Shown here: positions 1 through 7,523 of the stretch, in pieces
Numbering within the stretch: the stretch's first letter is position 1
How the letters are laid out: the number at the start of each line of letters is the position of its first letter
From: DASSKF01 sp035690725
Lineage (GTDB): Bacteria > Actinomycetota > Actinomycetes > Actinomycetales > Dermatophilaceae
Length of the DNA: 8,022 nucleotides
Direction of reading: 5' to 3'
NCBI GenBank assembly: GCA_035690725.1
Contig: DASSKF010000043.1
Location: forward strand, 1-8,022
The notes under the pieces: generated by a model
What the model saw: only the letters and a program-made list of their open reading frames with translations
Database searches by the model: none
What the model was told of the DNA's origin: nothing
Made by a program: the position numbers and the translations under genes

Positions 1-302
1 TGACGTATACGTCACGCTCCGGCCGCAACTCCGCCGAATGTCGGGGGGCCGGCGGCTGCGGCGGTGGGGCACTGTCGCTGGAGACGGTCCGCGCACTGAT
101 GAGCCGGCACGTCGGCGTCCTGCGGGACGAGGACGGGCTGCGCACCGCCGAGCGGGCCCTGGAACCGCACCTGGACGACGACCACGCGCTCACCGCCTGG
201 CTGATCACCCGTGCGGCCCGGCGCCGGCGGGCGAGCTGCGGCGGCCACCGCCGGGGCGACGCCCCCTCCGCCGCCCGTGCACCCGAAGGAGCCCTCGCAT
301 GA
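1..302 (+). CDS. nadB: L-aspartate oxidase, C-terminal end (partial)
   Basis: This is the last 99 codons plus stop of a gene that begins before the window; the first complete codon starts at base 3 and the TGA is at 300-302. NadB is the FAD flavoprotein that oxidises L-aspartate to iminoaspartate, the first step of de novo NAD synthesis. What is visible is the C-terminal helical domain: a stretch reading SLETVRALMSRHVGVLRDED, matching the family's Gly-Val-Leu-Arg region, then an Arg-rich segment ending in GGHRRGDAP. That corresponds to the family's C-terminal ESRGxHxRxDxP motif, here degenerate (ASCGGH in place of ESRGxH). The gene overlaps nadC by ATGA, and that context is the strongest argument for the call. 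Residues before about 25 (Gly/Cys/Ser-rich) are not recognisable. A degenerate or low-activity copy cannot be excluded from so short a fragment. Confidence 0.75.
   Translation, partial: TYTSRSGRNSAECRGAGGCGGGALSLETVRALMSRHVGVLRDEDGLRTAERALEPHLDDDHALTAWLITRAARRRRASCGGHRRGDAPSAARAPEGALA
284..290 (+). promoter_or_regulatory. Ribosome binding site of nadC
   Basis: GAAGGAG lies 8 nt before the ATG at 299. It fixes the nadC start: the same frame is open back to an ATG at 38, but that longer reading overlaps nadB in another frame and gives low-complexity Arg/Pro sequence. The site sits inside the last nadB codons, consistent with translational coupling through the ATGA overlap. Confidence 0.8.
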
Positions 303-1222
303 CCCAGCCGCTGCTCGAACCGACCGTCACCGGGACGCCGTGCCTCCCCCCACCGCCGGACGTGGTCCCCCTCGTCCGGGCGGCCCTCGCCGAGGACCTC
401 GGAACGGCCGGGGACCTCACGACCACCGCGACGGTGCCCGCGGAGGCGACCGGCACGGCATACCTCGTGGCGCGGGAGGAGGGCGTCCTGTCCGGGCTGG
501 ACTTCCTGACCCAGACGTATGCCGGGCTCGACCCGGCCGTGCACGTCACCCTCCGGCGTGCGGACGGGGCACCCGTGGCCCCGGGGGACGTCGTGGCGGA
601 CGTGACCGGACCGGCGCGGTCGCTGCTGACCGGGGAGCGCGTCGCGCTGAACTTCGTCGGGCACCTGTCCGGCGTCGCCACGGCGACCCGCCGCATGGCC
701 GACCTCGTCGCGGACACGGCGACGCGGGTCTGCGACACGCGCAAGACCACGCCGGGCCTGCGGGCGGCCGAGAAGCGTGCCGTCGTCCACGGCGGCGGGG
801 TGAACCACCGGTTCGGCCTGCACGACGCGATCTTGGTGAAGGACAACCACATCGGGCTCGGGGGCGGGCTCGAGGAGGTGCTGGAGCGCCTCACCGACCG
901 CGGTGGACACCTCGTGCGCGTCGAGGTCGAGGTGGACACCCTCGACCAGCTCCGGGCGCTCCTCGTGACCGAGGCGGAGCGGGTGACGGGCGGCGGCCGG
1001 CCCGCCGTGCACGCCGTGCTGCTCGACAACCTGCCGCCCGCCGGGCTGCGCGAGGCGGTCGACCTCGTCCGGCGGCACCCGGTGCCGGTGCTGACGGAGG
1101 CCTCCGGCGGCATCACCGAGGCGACGGTGGCCGCCGTGGCCGAGGCGGGCGTGGACCTGGTCTCCTCGGGGGCGCTGACCCACAGTGCCCGGTCCCTGGA
1201 CGTCGCCCTCGACCTGGGATGA
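299..1222 (+). CDS. nadC: Nicotinate-nucleotide pyrophosphorylase (quinolinate phosphoribosyltransferase, decarboxylating)
   Basis: A complete 307-residue protein, normal for the family. It converts quinolinate and PRPP to nicotinate mononucleotide, CO2 and pyrophosphate in the cytoplasm, the step joining the de novo route to NAD synthesis. Visible motifs: the N-terminal AEDLGTAGDLTT (31-42); TGERVALNFVGHLSG (111-125), the helix leading into the barrel; DTRKTTPGLRAAEKRAV (146-162) followed by GGGVNHRFGLHDAILVKDNH (165-184), the phosphate- and quinolinate-binding core with its Arg, Lys and His residues; VEVEVDT (208-214); LLDN (241-244); EASGGI (267-272); and VSSGALTHS (288-296), the PRPP phosphate loop end. 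All expected catalytic-site motifs are intact. The start is fixed by GAAGGAG 8 nt upstream and by the 4-bp ATGA overlap with nadB, so the two are almost certainly co-transcribed and translationally coupled. nadA is probably upstream, outside the window. Confidence 0.97.
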   Translation: MTQPLLEPTVTGTPCLPPPPDVVPLVRAALAEDLGTAGDLTTTATVPAEATGTAYLVAREEGVLSGLDFLTQTYAGLDPAVHVTLRRADGAPVAPGDVVADVTGPARSLLTGERVALNFVGHLSGVATATRRMADLVADTATRVCDTRKTTPGLRAAEKRAVVHGGGVNHRFGLHDAILVKDNHIGLGGGLEEVLERLTDRGGHLVRVEVEVDTLDQLRALLVTEAERVTGGGRPAVHAVLLDNLPPAGLREAVDLVRRHPVPVLTEASGGITEATVAAVAEAGVDLVSSGALTHSARSLDVALDLG

Positions 1223-1257
1223 GCCGGGTCGGGTCGGGACCGGTCAGGGGCGGCTCA
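1220..1257 (+). terminator. Weak inverted repeat at the nadC stop (possible terminator)
   Basis: TGAGCCG (1220-1226, including the nadC stop codon) is perfectly complementary to CGGCTCA (1251-1257) across 24 nt of G-rich loop. There is no T tract after it. This is the only candidate for ending the nadBC transcript before the next gene; the long loop makes it weak. Confidence 0.22.
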
Positions 1258-1294
1258 GGGTCGTCCCTCATGGATTCGCAGGCCGCCGACACCC

Positions 1295-1300
1295 CACAAT
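1295..1300 (+). promoter_or_regulatory. Possible -10 element of the DUF4870 gene
   Basis: CACAAT is among the few A/T-rich hexamers in the 136-bp gap between nadC and the next gene and matches TATAAT at four positions. No convincing -35 is seen (TGGATT lies 18 bp upstream at 1271-1276). Transcription from here would start near 1307 and give a leader of about 50 nt. Confidence 0.25.
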
Positions 1301-1303
1301 GGA

Positions 1304-1326
1304 GGTACCCGGCGCCGCCGGGTGCC
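1304..1326 (+). other. Stem-loop in the leader of the DUF4870 gene
   Basis: GGTACCCGGC (1304-1313) pairs with GCCGGGTGCC (1317-1326), a 10-bp stem with one G-U pair and a 3-nt loop. It lies just after the possible -10 at 1295 and 25 nt before the Shine-Dalgarno region. It has no T tract, so either a structured leader or a nadC terminator is possible. Confidence 0.35.
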
Positions 1327-1358
1327 CGTCACGGGGGACCACGACCGCTTGAGGAACC

Positions 1359-1886
1359 ATGAGCGAGCAACCGCAGCACCAGAACCCGCCTCCCGGCCAG
1401 GAGCCGCCGCCTCCGCCGCCGCCCGGCGGTGGCCAGCCCCACGGCGGACAGCCCGGCCAGCCCGGCCCCGGCCAGCCGTACGGCGCCCAGCCCGGTCCCG
1501 GCCAGCCCTACCCGCCCCCGCCGCCCCAGGGCGGCTACGTCCAGCCGATGTCGCCGCCGGACCAGCGGACCTGGGGCATGGTGGCGCACCTCGCCCCGTT
1601 CGTCGCCTCGCTGGTCGGCCTGCCCTTCCTGGGCTCGCTGGTCGTCTACCTGATCTACAAGGACCGGGGCGACTTCGTGCGGCGGCACTCGGCGGAGTCG
1701 CTGAACTTCCAGTTGACACTGCTGATCGCCTACGTCGTCGCCGGACTGCTCATCTTCGTCCTGATCGGCTTCGTGCTGCTGCCACTGCTGTGGATCGCCA
1801 GCGTGATCCTGCAGATCGTGGCGGCGGTGGCCGCGTACAACGGTCAGGAGTACCGCTACCCGATGACGATCCGCTTCGTGAGCTGA
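1359..1886 (+). CDS. DUF4870 membrane protein with Pro/Gly/Gln-rich N-terminal tail
   Basis: A 175-residue protein of unknown function. Residues 1-68 are a disordered, low-complexity tail of Pro, Gly and Gln with poly-Pro runs (16-22, 52-56) and a repeated QPGPGQPY (34-41 and 44-51). The rest is the DUF4870 domain: RTWGMVAHLAPF (70-81) begins the first hydrophobic segment (about 74-100), then a short KDRGDFVRRHSAESLNFQ loop (101-118) with the family's conserved Phe-x-Arg-x-His and Asn-Phe-Gln, then two close hydrophobic segments (about 119-142 and 143-160). DUF4870 proteins are small polytopic membrane proteins related in sequence to the Tic20 group; no biochemical role is established, so I assign none. 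The start ATG has GAGGA at 1351-1355, close but acceptable spacing. It probably has its own promoter. Its stop lies 4 bp from the convergent hemW stop, so transcripts from the two genes must overlap or end within coding sequence. Confidence 0.87.
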   Translation: MSEQPQHQNPPPGQEPPPPPPPGGGQPHGGQPGQPGPGQPYGAQPGPGQPYPPPPPQGGYVQPMSPPDQRTWGMVAHLAPFVASLVGLPFLGSLVVYLIYKDRGDFVRRHSAESLNFQLTLLIAYVVAGLLIFVLIGFVLLPLLWIASVILQIVAAVAAYNGQEYRYPMTIRFVS

Positions 1887-1890
1887 CGGC

Positions 1891-3138
1891 TCAGAAGCCC
1901 AGCAGCCGTCGCACCACGGTGTCGGCGAGCAGGCGGCCGCGGAGGGTCAGCACGACCCGCCGCGGCCGTTCTGCGTCCCCGGCGAGCGCCGGCCCTGGCT
2001 CGACGAGCCCGTCGGCGACCAGCTCCGCCACTGCCCGGCGCCCCTCGGGCCGCAGCCGATCCAGGTCCAGGCCGCCCACCATCCGGGTGCCGAGGAGGAG
2101 GCGCTCGTCATACCGCTGGTCGTCGGTGAGCAGCTCACGACCGGCGGCCGGGGAGACCCCCGAGTTCAGCCGCTGGGCGAAGGCGTTGGGGTGCTTCACG
2201 TTCCACCAGCGCACTCCCCCGACGTGGCTGTGCGCGCCCGGCCCGGCCCCCCACCAGTCCCCGTCGCCCCAGTAGCCCTCGTTGTGCCGGCACCGGTCCG
2301 CCTCGGTGCGCGCCCAGTTGCTCACCTCGTACCACTGGTGGCCGGCCGCCCGGAGCAGCTCGTCCGCGAGCTCGTACTTGACGGCCTCGTCGTCGTCCTC
2401 GGGCGCCGGCACCTGCCCGCGGCGCACCTGCGCAGCCAGCCTGGTGCCCTGCTCGACGACGAGTGCGTAGGCGGAGACGTGGTCCGGCGCCAGTGCCGTG
2501 ACCGCCTCCAGGCTGGCCCGCCAGTCGTCCACGGACTCCCCCGGCGTGCCGTAGATCAGGTCGAGGCTCACCCCGAGGCCCGCCTCCCGTGCACCGGAAA
2601 CGGCCCGCGCGGCGTTGGCCGGGTCGTGCGTGCGGTCCAGCGTGCGCAGCACGTGCGGCACCGCCGACTGCATACCGAGGCTGACCCGGGTGAAGCCTCC
2701 GTCGGCCAGCTCCCGCAGGGACTGTGGCGTCACCGAGTCCGGGTTGGCCTCGGTCGTCACCTCCGCGTCCGGTGCCAGGCCGAACCGCTCCCGTATGCCG
2801 TCCAGCACCCGCACGAGGTCGCTCGCCGCGAGCATCGTCGGGGTCCCACCGCCCACGAAGACGGTGTCCACCTGCGGCACCCGGTCACCGAGGACCTTCG
2901 TCGCCAGGTCGAGCTCGGCGAGCGCCGCGTCGGCATACGTGCCGACGCTCGCGCCCTCCGTCCCCAGCTCGGTGAGGGTGTAGGTGTTGAAGTCGCAGTA
3001 GCCGCAGCGCACCGAGCAGAACGGGACGTGGACGTAGACCCCGAACGGCCGACCCGGCTGCCCGAGCCGTGCCAACGCGGACTCGGGCAGCTCACCTGAG
3101 GGCGGCGCGGGCTCGCCGTCCGGGAGAGTGCTCGGCAT
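1891..3138 (-). CDS. hemW: Radical SAM heme chaperone HemW (HemN-like protein)
   Basis: A 415-residue protein. HemW family members bind heme and a [4Fe-4S] cluster and are implicated in delivering heme to target proteins such as respiratory enzymes; many are annotated as oxygen-independent coproporphyrinogen III oxidase. The radical SAM motif is CSVRCGYC (Cys41, Cys45, Cys48), followed by DF. HemN has a fourth Cys two residues on (CxxxCxxCxC), here Phe50, which favours HemW. Other motifs: GGGTPT (96-101), EANPDS (130-135), GMQS (155-158), DLIYGTPGE (193-201), SAYALVVEQGT (222-232), YEVSNWA (270-276), RHNEGYW (284-290) and GAGPGAHSH (297-305), with the C-terminal HemN domain at about 335-415. 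The ATG at 3138 gives the MPSTLPDGEP opening I associate with actinobacterial HemW. GGAGG is only 1 nt before that ATG, and a GAGACT hexamer 6 nt before it suggests a leaderless message. An upstream in-frame GTG at 3180 adds 14 residues without support. Confidence 0.95.
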   Translation of the reverse strand: MPSTLPDGEPAPPSGELPESALARLGQPGRPFGVYVHVPFCSVRCGYCDFNTYTLTELGTEGASVGTYADAALAELDLATKVLGDRVPQVDTVFVGGGTPTMLAASDLVRVLDGIRERFGLAPDAEVTTEANPDSVTPQSLRELADGGFTRVSLGMQSAVPHVLRTLDRTHDPANAARAVSGAREAGLGVSLDLIYGTPGESVDDWRASLEAVTALAPDHVSAYALVVEQGTRLAAQVRRGQVPAPEDDDEAVKYELADELLRAAGHQWYEVSNWARTEADRCRHNEGYWGDGDWWGAGPGAHSHVGGVRWWNVKHPNAFAQRLNSGVSPAAGRELLTDDQRYDERLLLGTRMVGGLDLDRLRPEGRRAVAELVADGLVEPGPALAGDAERPRRVVLTLRGRLLADTVVRRLLGF

Positions 3139-3150
3139 ACCTCCAGTCTC
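3139..3150 (-). promoter_or_regulatory. Possible leaderless -10 element of hemW
   Basis: On the minus strand GAGACT (3150-3145) is followed by GGAGGT (3144-3139) and then the ATG. A TANNNT-like -10 placed 6 nt before ATG is the usual geometry of leaderless actinobacterial messages; the first base (G for T) departs from consensus. No good -35 is visible. The GGAGGT is too close to act as an ordinary Shine-Dalgarno. Confidence 0.33.
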
Positions 3151-3192
3151 GCACCCGGCGGTTGGTCCCCGACCGGGCACCGCGCGTGAAGG

Positions 3193-3263
3193 GACCGGAC
3201 ACCTCCTCCGCGAGCGTTCTCGGGCGAACCACTCGAGTGCGCTCGCGGAACGCGTGTCCGGTC
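3193..3263 (-). terminator. Long nested hairpin downstream of the lipoprotein gene
   Basis: GACCGGACAC (3193-3202) is a perfect inverted match of GTGTCCGGTC (3254-3263). Inside it CCGCGAGCG (3208-3216) matches CGCTCGCGG (3240-3248), and inside that CTCG (3219-3222) matches CGAG (3234-3237). The two outer stems are separated by equal 5-nt internal loops, so the structure is a nearly symmetric cruciform or hairpin of 23 paired positions over 71 bp. Its 3254-3263 arm includes two bases of the lipoprotein stop codon. The position suits a factor-independent terminator for that gene, insulating hemW, but there is no U tract. A repeated palindromic intergenic element is the alternative. Confidence 0.55.
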
Positions 3264-4524
3264 AGTGCCGGCGCTGGTCGGCGAGGAAGTCCATCAGCTT
3301 CCCCCACACCTCGACCCGGTGCCGTGTCACGACGGCCGGGTGGGCGCTGTCCGGCGCGGCGTAGACGTCCTGGGTGCCCGGCACGAGTCCCCCCATGTCG
3401 TGCCCGGCGTCACCGACCCGGGTGACGACGGGGGCGGGCCGGCCGTGGTCGGCGCGGCGCTGCACGATGTGGTCCAGGTAGTCACAGGACGGCCACACCC
3501 GGTCCCGGCGGCCGCACACGAGGAACATCGGTCCGTCGATGCGCTCGACCGGGATCGACACGTCGTCGCGGAAGCCGCCGGTGCTGTCCTGCGGCACCCA
3601 CGGCGCCACCGGCTTCCCCCGCCAGGTCCAGCCCGCACCGCGCCCGATCGGCCACGAGCCGTGCACGACGCTGCTCGGCACGAGGGCGACGACTGCGCCC
3701 ACCAGGTCGGGCCGGTAGGCACCGAGCAGCTGGGCGGCCTCGCTGCCCCGGGACACCCCGTAGACGACCACCCGCTGCCGGTCCACGCCCGGACGGGAAC
3801 GCAGCTTCTTCAGCGCGTGGACGAAGTACTCCAGCGGGATGTCCTCCAGGTGCGGCGGCAGCCCGGGCATGCGGAAGTACGCGATCGACATCGCCGGGTA
3901 GCCGTGCGAGGCGAGCAGACCGGCCACGGTCGGTCCGAAGAGGTGCCCGCGGGCGCCGCCGAAGACGAGCACCGCAGGTCGGCGGGTTTCGGTTGCCCGG
4001 GGTGCGTAGTAGACACCGAGCACACCGTCCCGGGCGAGGGTGAGCTGGTGGCTGCGCACGCCGTCGGCGCGGAAGCGGCGCAGCACCCGACCGCGGGCGG
4101 CCGGCTCGCCGTCCACCGAGGCGGACACGTCGAGCCACACCCGCTCCGGGCTGGTCCCGCGTGGCTTGACCAGCCCCAGGGCGCGGATGAACCCGTACGG
4201 GTCCACCCCGCCGTAGTCGCCGCTGACCGGCGCATCGCGGCGCAGGTCCACCTGGCCGTCGGTGCCCGCGACGAAGGTCGCGGACGCCGTCCGCTCCTCG
4301 CCGCGTGCGGCCACGTCGAGCGTCACCCGCTGACCGGGCTCGAGCCCGGTCACCTGCAGGTGCAGCGGTGTGGTGATGAGCGCGTCGGAGCGCAGCGCAC
4401 GCAGCGTCACGTCCGAGCCGGAGACGGTGCAGGCGCTGAGCGCGGTCGCGAGGAGCAGGATCAGGACGACCCCCGCCGCGACGGTGGTCGCGCGCCGGGG
4501 AGCTGCAGCGTTCGGAACGGCCAT
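3262..4524 (-). CDS. Lipoprotein of the acyl-CoA thioesterase / BAAT family (alpha/beta hydrolase)
   Basis: A 420-residue predicted lipoprotein. A signal peptide (1-31) with a hydrophobic core at 15-29 ends in the lipobox LSAC, so Cys32 would be lipidated and the protein anchored outside the membrane. Residues about 45-155 match the N-terminal domain of bile acid-CoA:amino acid N-acyltransferases and acyl-CoA thioesterases: PLHLQVTGLEPGQRVTL, DGQVDLRRDAPVSGDYGGVDPYGFIRAL. Residues about 180-418 are the catalytic alpha/beta hydrolase domain with nucleophile elbow GVSRG (Ser258), acid in CGRRD (Asp341) and His375 in DAGHDM. Serine at the nucleophile, where vertebrate BAAT has cysteine, favours thioester or ester hydrolysis over acyl transfer. 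Substrate is unknown; an exported location argues against cytoplasmic acyl-CoA, so a secreted esterase or acyltransferase is possible. No strong Shine-Dalgarno precedes the ATG at 4524. Non-coding DNA on both sides suggests a separate transcription unit. Confidence 0.85.
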   Translation of the reverse strand: MAVPNAAAPRRATTVAAGVVLILLLATALSACTVSGSDVTLRALRSDALITTPLHLQVTGLEPGQRVTLDVAARGEERTASATFVAGTDGQVDLRRDAPVSGDYGGVDPYGFIRALGLVKPRGTSPERVWLDVSASVDGEPAARGRVLRRFRADGVRSHQLTLARDGVLGVYYAPRATETRRPAVLVFGGARGHLFGPTVAGLLASHGYPAMSIAYFRMPGLPPHLEDIPLEYFVHALKKLRSRPGVDRQRVVVYGVSRGSEAAQLLGAYRPDLVGAVVALVPSSVVHGSWPIGRGAGWTWRGKPVAPWVPQDSTGGFRDDVSIPVERIDGPMFLVCGRRDRVWPSCDYLDHIVQRRADHGRPAPVVTRVGDAGHDMGGLVPGTQDVYAAPDSAHPAVVTRHRVEVWGKLMDFLADQRRH

Positions 4525-4560
4525 CGCCCGGGAGGCTACCGGGGACGTGCGCCCGTCGCT

Positions 4561-4590
4561 TCCCGGCGTGTCGCGCCGGACACGCCGGGA
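4561..4590. repeat. Perfect 12-bp inverted repeat (hairpin)
   Basis: TCCCGGCGTGTC (4561-4572) and GACACGCCGGGA (4579-4590) are exact reverse complements around the 6-nt loop GCGCCG. It lies 37 bp upstream of the lipoprotein start codon. No T tract follows on either strand. It could be an operator-like site or leader structure of the lipoprotein gene, or a terminator. Confidence 0.6.
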
Positions 4591-4627
4591 CGGACGGTGC
4601 GTGCGACAACTCGTTTCCGGAAACCCC

Positions 4628-4656
4628 TTGCCGTTCGGAGAACCCGGGGCTACAAC
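4628..4656 (+). promoter_or_regulatory. Sigma-70-like promoter sequence on the + strand
   Basis: TTGCCG (4628-4633), a 17-bp spacer and TACAAC (4651-4656) match TTGACA and TATAAT at four positions each with ideal spacing, notable in such GC-rich DNA. It points away from the lipoprotein gene and toward hairpins, with no gene on that strand until 7771. It may drive a small RNA or an antisense transcript of trmB. Confidence 0.4.
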
Positions 4657-4713
4657 GGTGGGTACGCACCCGGCAACGGGTAGCGGGCCGGATGGACAGC
4701 ATGGATTACGCCG

Positions 4714-4743
4714 GACGGGCTCAGCCCGTCATCTGACCGATGA
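4714..4743 (+). other. Two abutting hairpins
   Basis: GACGGGC (4714-4720) pairs with GCCCGTC (4724-4730) around a TCA loop. TCATC (4729-4733) pairs with GATGA (4739-4743) around TGACC, so the two share two bases and could be alternative or stacked structures. They lie about 50-80 nt downstream of the + strand promoter-like sequence. Confidence 0.4.
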
Positions 4744-4801
4744 TGCGGCGGAGCGAGCCATATGAGTCCAACCGCGCCGACTGGGCCATCATCCCGGTCT
4801 C

Positions 4802-4834
4802 GTGGCCCGGAGCGCTCATACCGCCCCGGGCCAC
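4802..4834 (-). terminator. Hairpin downstream of trmB (candidate lepA-trmB terminator)
   Basis: GTGGCCCGG (4802-4810) is a perfect inverted match of CCGGGCCAC (4826-4834), a 9-bp GC-rich stem with a 15-nt loop, 34 bp past the trmB stop. No U run follows on the minus strand, which is common for actinobacterial terminators. On the + strand it is followed at 4846-4857 by a pyrimidine-rich CCCCCTTTCATT, so it could instead end a + strand RNA. Confidence 0.4.
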
Positions 4835-4867
4835 ACCCCTGTCCGCCCCCTTTCATTCGAGCGGGGG

Positions 4868-5640
4868 TCAGCGGCGGACGAGCTCCAGGTCCCGGACGGT
4901 GCGCCCGGCCGCCAGCCCCTTCGCCTCGAAGCGGGTCATCGCCCGCCCCGGGAAGCGCGGCGCCACGCCCGGTATGCCGTCCGCGTCCGGTGCGTGCCCG
5001 GCATACCGGTTGGTGAGGTGCGGACAGCGTGCGGCGACCTCGAGCATCTGCTCGGCGTAGCCCGCCCAGTCCGTGGCGAGCCGCCACACGCCGCCGGGCG
5101 CGAGCACCCGCGCCACCAGGCCGGCGAACTCGTCGTCGACGAGGCGGCGCTTGTGGTGTCGCGCTTTGGGCCAGGGGTCGGGGAAGAACGTCCACACCTC
5201 GGTCACACCGCCGGCCGGCAGCATGGTGCGGACCACGTCGACGGCGTTGGCGAGGACGAGCCGCACGTTGGACAGGTCGTCGCGGCCGACCCGCGCCAGG
5301 GTCTGCGCGATCCCGGGACGGTAGACCTCGACGGCGAGGAAGTCGAGGTCCGGCCGCTTCCCGGCGGCGTGGGCGACGACCTCCCCCGCGCCCGACCCGA
5401 TCTCGACGACGAGCGGCGCGTCGCGCCCGAACTCGGCCCGGTGGTCGAGCAGGTGCGCCGGGTCCACCGAGGTCGTCGCCCGGGCGCGCGGCACGTCGAG
5501 CAGGTAGCGCTCCCCGTGCCGTTCCCAGGCCCGCTGCCTCCGCGGGTTGAGCCGTCCGTCGCGGCGCGCGAACGAGGGGGGCTGGGGGCGGGTGACGGAC
5601 GGTGGCAGGTCGGGGTGGGTGTGGGTGAGCGGGACCGAGG

Positions 5641-5644
<4 letters not shown>
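4868..5644 (-). CDS. trmB: tRNA (guanine-N7-)-methyltransferase
   Basis: A 258-residue protein that would transfer a methyl group from S-adenosylmethionine to N7 of G46 in the tRNA variable loop, in the cytoplasm. Residues 1-30 are a poorly conserved tail; RLNPRRQRAWERHG (31-44) is the usual entry to the domain. The SAM-binding motif is VVEIGSGAGE (79-88), with the acidic end of the next strand at EVYRPG (106-111). NAVDVV (133-138) precedes FFPDPWPKARHHKRRL (153-168), the TrmB signature with its catalytic Asp and RNA-contacting basic residues. TDWAGY (191-196) and TRFEAKG (237-243) complete the conserved set. The start is GTG at 5644, overlapping the lepA TGA as GTGA; this and AAGGGC just upstream support translational coupling to lepA. 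An 11-bp inverted repeat lies within the gene near codons 213-224. Confidence 0.95.
4969..5009. repeat. 11-bp inverted repeat inside trmB
   Basis: CCGGTATGCCG (4969-4979) and CGGCATACCGG (4999-5009) are exact reverse complements 19 bp apart. Each arm contains the octamer GGTATGCC/GGCATACC that recurs across the window. They encode Arg-Tyr-Ala-Gly (Tyr214 as TAT) and Asp-Gly-Ile-Pro (Ile224 as the rare ATA) in a region of TrmB that is not strongly conserved. Confidence 0.6.
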
Positions 5645-7515
<1,871 letters not shown>

Positions 7516-7523
7516 GGTGGCGG

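Larger units (their letters stand above)
4525..4867. other. 343-bp intergenic gap rich in inverted repeats
   Basis: No credible coding sequence lies between the lipoprotein start and the trmB stop; open frames here are short, lack good ribosome sites and run antisense into trmB. The gap holds a 12-bp-stem hairpin (4561-4590), the perfect 12-bp palindrome GTTTCCGGAAAC (4613-4624), a + strand promoter-like pair (4628-4656), a small CCCG-GCAA-CGGG hairpin (4669-4680), two abutting hairpins (4714-4743), a 9-bp-stem hairpin (4802-4834), and CCCCC/GGGGG (4846-4850, 4863-4867) next to the trmB stop. It must also hold any promoter of the minus-strand lipoprotein gene, which I cannot place. Confidence 0.7.

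Noticed and set aside
38..298. N-terminal extension of nadC to an ATG at 38
   Set aside because: It would overlap the whole visible nadB end in another frame, reads as Arg/Pro low complexity, and the Shine-Dalgarno at 284-290 marks the ATG at 299.
1891..3138. Oxygen-independent coproporphyrinogen III oxidase HemN
   Set aside because: The cluster motif is CxxxCxxC followed by Asp-Phe and lacks the fourth Cys of HemN (CxxxCxxCxC); HemW is the better call.
3139..3180. Earlier hemW start at the GTG at 3180
   Set aside because: It adds 14 residues not typical of the family and has no ribosome binding site; the ATG at 3138 gives the usual opening.
3265..4683. A 472-codon open frame on the + strand opposite the lipoprotein gene
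   Set aside because: The translation is low-complexity His/Arg/Gly/Val-rich sequence without domains, as expected for a shadow frame of GC-rich coding DNA; the minus-strand frame has a signal peptide and a complete hydrolase triad.
4844..4870. tRNA 3' half suggested by GCTCGAATG on the minus strand between CCCCC and GGGGG
   Set aside because: The loop would be 12 nt instead of 7 and no acceptor, D or anticodon arms can be assembled around it.
4740..5060. A 106-codon + strand frame starting in the gap and running antisense through the trmB end
   Set aside because: No Shine-Dalgarno before its ATG, no recognisable domain, and most of it is antisense to well-conserved trmB codons.
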